Assembly (NCBI GenBank): GCA_049801375.1
Contig: JBARKJ010000084.1
Location: 1-22,117 of the forward strand
Origin: JBARKJ01 sp049801375
GTDB lineage: Bacteria > Nitrospirota > JACRHJ01
Reading direction: 5' to 3'
Length of the DNA: 22,117 nt
Below the pieces are notes generated by a model. It had not been told where the DNA came from and ran no database searches. It saw only the letters and a program-made list of their open reading frames with translations. The position numbers and the translations under genes were made by a program. Every line of letters starts with the position of its first letter. The first letter of the stretch is position 1. Shown here piece by piece: positions 21,111 to 22,117 of this stretch.

Positions 21111-22117
21111 CATCAAGATAGACAGTGTAACCCGGGTAGAAGGACACGGCAATATCGTCCTCGACGTAAAGGACGGTGCGCTTGTGGATGCCCGCTTCGA
21201 CGTGGTCGAGTCCCCCAGGTTCTTCGAGGTAATGCTTCAGGGGAGGAGGTACACCGACGCGTCCTGGATAGCCTCGCGCATTTGCGGCATATGCGCCGTG
21301 ACGCACACGACCGCATCCATCAGGGCGACCGAGGACGCCTTCGGGCTTGCCCCGTCCCGGCAGACCGTCGCGCTAAGGAAGCTGATATTCCACGGGGAAA
21401 TGATGCAGAGCCACATACTGCACTTGTACTTCCTTGCGGCCCCGGACTTCTTCGGCGCGGGGAGCGTCATATCGCTTGCGGGGACGCATGGCGAAGTGGT
21501 GAAGCGCGCCCTCAGGATGAAGGGCCTCGCGAACGATATTTGTGCCGTGGTGGGCGGAAGGCATGTGCATCCCGTAACGATGGCGGTAAACGGGTTCACG
21601 TGCGTGCCGGAGGTAGCGAGGCTCCGGGAGCTTAAGCGCCATCTTGTCGAGGCGAGGCCGGACATGGACGAGACTGTCGAACTTTTCAAGGGGTTTGCCT
21701 TCCCGGACTTCACGCGGGAGACCGAGTATATCTCCCTTAAGGGTGTTGAGGAGTACCCGTTTTATTCCGGCGACATAACCTCTTCGGACGGGTACGATAT
21801 AAAACCTCACGATTACAAGGAAAAGATTGTGGAGACGGTTATACCGACCTCGACCGCGAAACGGGCAAGGGCAAACCGCAGCTCATACATGGTGGGCGCC
21901 CTTGCGAGGTTCAACAACAACCACGGCCTCCTTCACCCCAAGGCAAAGGAAGCGGCGAAGGCCCTGGGGCTTACCGCCCCCTGCCATAACCCGTATATGA
22001 TAAACTTAGCCCAGGTGGTGGAGACCGTCCATTGCCTGGAGGAAGCCATAAACACCATAGACGGCCTCCTGACTAAGGGTATCAGGCGGGAAATCGCGGA
22101 CTCTGTCCCAAGGGATG
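21097..22117 (+). CDS. hydA: [NiFe] hydrogenase (group 3b type) large (alpha) subunit, cut by window end
   Basis: The catalytic subunit that binds the Ni-Fe(CN)2CO centre. The N-terminus IDSVTRVEGHGNIVLDV is the family RVEGHG signature. The first pair of Ni ligands is in SRICGICAVTHT, Cys63 and Cys66. Further typical segments are MMQSHILHLYFLAAPDF and GGRHVHPVTMAVNGF. The reading frame is open to the window edge, so the C-terminal DPCxxC-type motif with the other two ligands lies outside; 340 residues of a usual 420-430 are present. ATG 21097 lies within the delta gene (14 nt overlap), so translation is coupled. A maturation protease gene may follow beyond the window. Confidence 0.95.
   Translation, partial: MKNLNIKIDSVTRVEGHGNIVLDVKDGALVDARFDVVESPRFFEVMLQGRRYTDASWIASRICGICAVTHTTASIRATEDAFGLAPSRQTVALRKLIFHGEMMQSHILHLYFLAAPDFFGAGSVISLAGTHGEVVKRALRMKGLANDICAVVGGRHVHPVTMAVNGFTCVPEVARLRELKRHLVEARPDMDETVELFKGFAFPDFTRETEYISLKGVEEYPFYSGDITSSDGYDIKPHDYKEKIVETVIPTSTAKRARANRSSYMVGALARFNNNHGLLHPKAKEAAKALGLTAPCHNPYMINLAQVVETVHCLEEAINTIDGLLTKGIRREIADSVPRD

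Overview
The window looks like chromosome from a Gram-negative bacterium with anaerobic or microaerobic metabolism. The evidence is a periplasmic five-heme cytochrome c, a lipobox protein, a group 3b-type [NiFe] hydrogenase operon and a dense set of PAS/two-component proteins. Desulfobacterota or Nitrospirota-like lineages would fit, but this is inference from gene content; no rRNA or other phylogenetic marker is present.

Layout. (1) 1-1518: the 3' part of an alpha/beta hydrolase, a short fragment resembling an internal piece of that hydrolase, and a stand-alone CheY-like receiver. (2) 1627-6735: an accessory patch bounded by two copies of a roughly 210 bp segment that carries the 3' end of a glycine-rich lipoprotein gene plus its flank. 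Between them lie an exported two-domain VOC protein translationally coupled to the intact lipoprotein, an ICMT-like membrane methyltransferase, a five-heme cytochrome with a recognisable promoter, a HigBA-type toxin-antitoxin pair and a tiny Cys-rich membrane protein. (3) 6807-8222: a terminator, an AT-rich regulatory stretch with paired ATCGGC repeats, and a class II-like Fic protein. (4) 8223-9060: a gene-poor, repeat-rich junction with the 3' end of a tRNA or tmRNA gene and a truncated tyrosine integrase. (5) 9180-16357: a same-strand signalling cassette made of an eight-PAS protein without a kinase, a histidine kinase with six 21-residue repeats before its HisKA domain, a single-domain response regulator and a REC-PAS-PAS-HK-REC hybrid kinase. 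A second, internally deleted piece of the same integrase follows at 16367-16443, so integrase remnants in the same orientation bracket the cassette. (6) 16611-18320: a secreted papain-family protease with Ig-like C-terminal repeats. (7) 18506-22117: genes for the beta, gamma, delta and alpha (cut by the window end) subunits of an NAD(P)-linked [NiFe] hydrogenase, with overlapping or abutting reading frames.

How the genes may work together. The signalling cassette reads as one phosphorelay: the PAS array is the likely sensor and its coiled-coil end overlaps the kinase gene, the kinase could phosphorylate the small receiver, and the hybrid kinase adds a second input and an internal relay. No DNA-binding output domain is encoded in the cassette, so output is probably by protein-protein contact. 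The hydrogenase would exchange electrons between H2 and NAD(P)H in the cytoplasm. The most unusual material is the tandem PAS array (five adjacent 351 bp units plus a sixth), the six-fold 63 bp repeat in the kinase, and the integrase scars around them.
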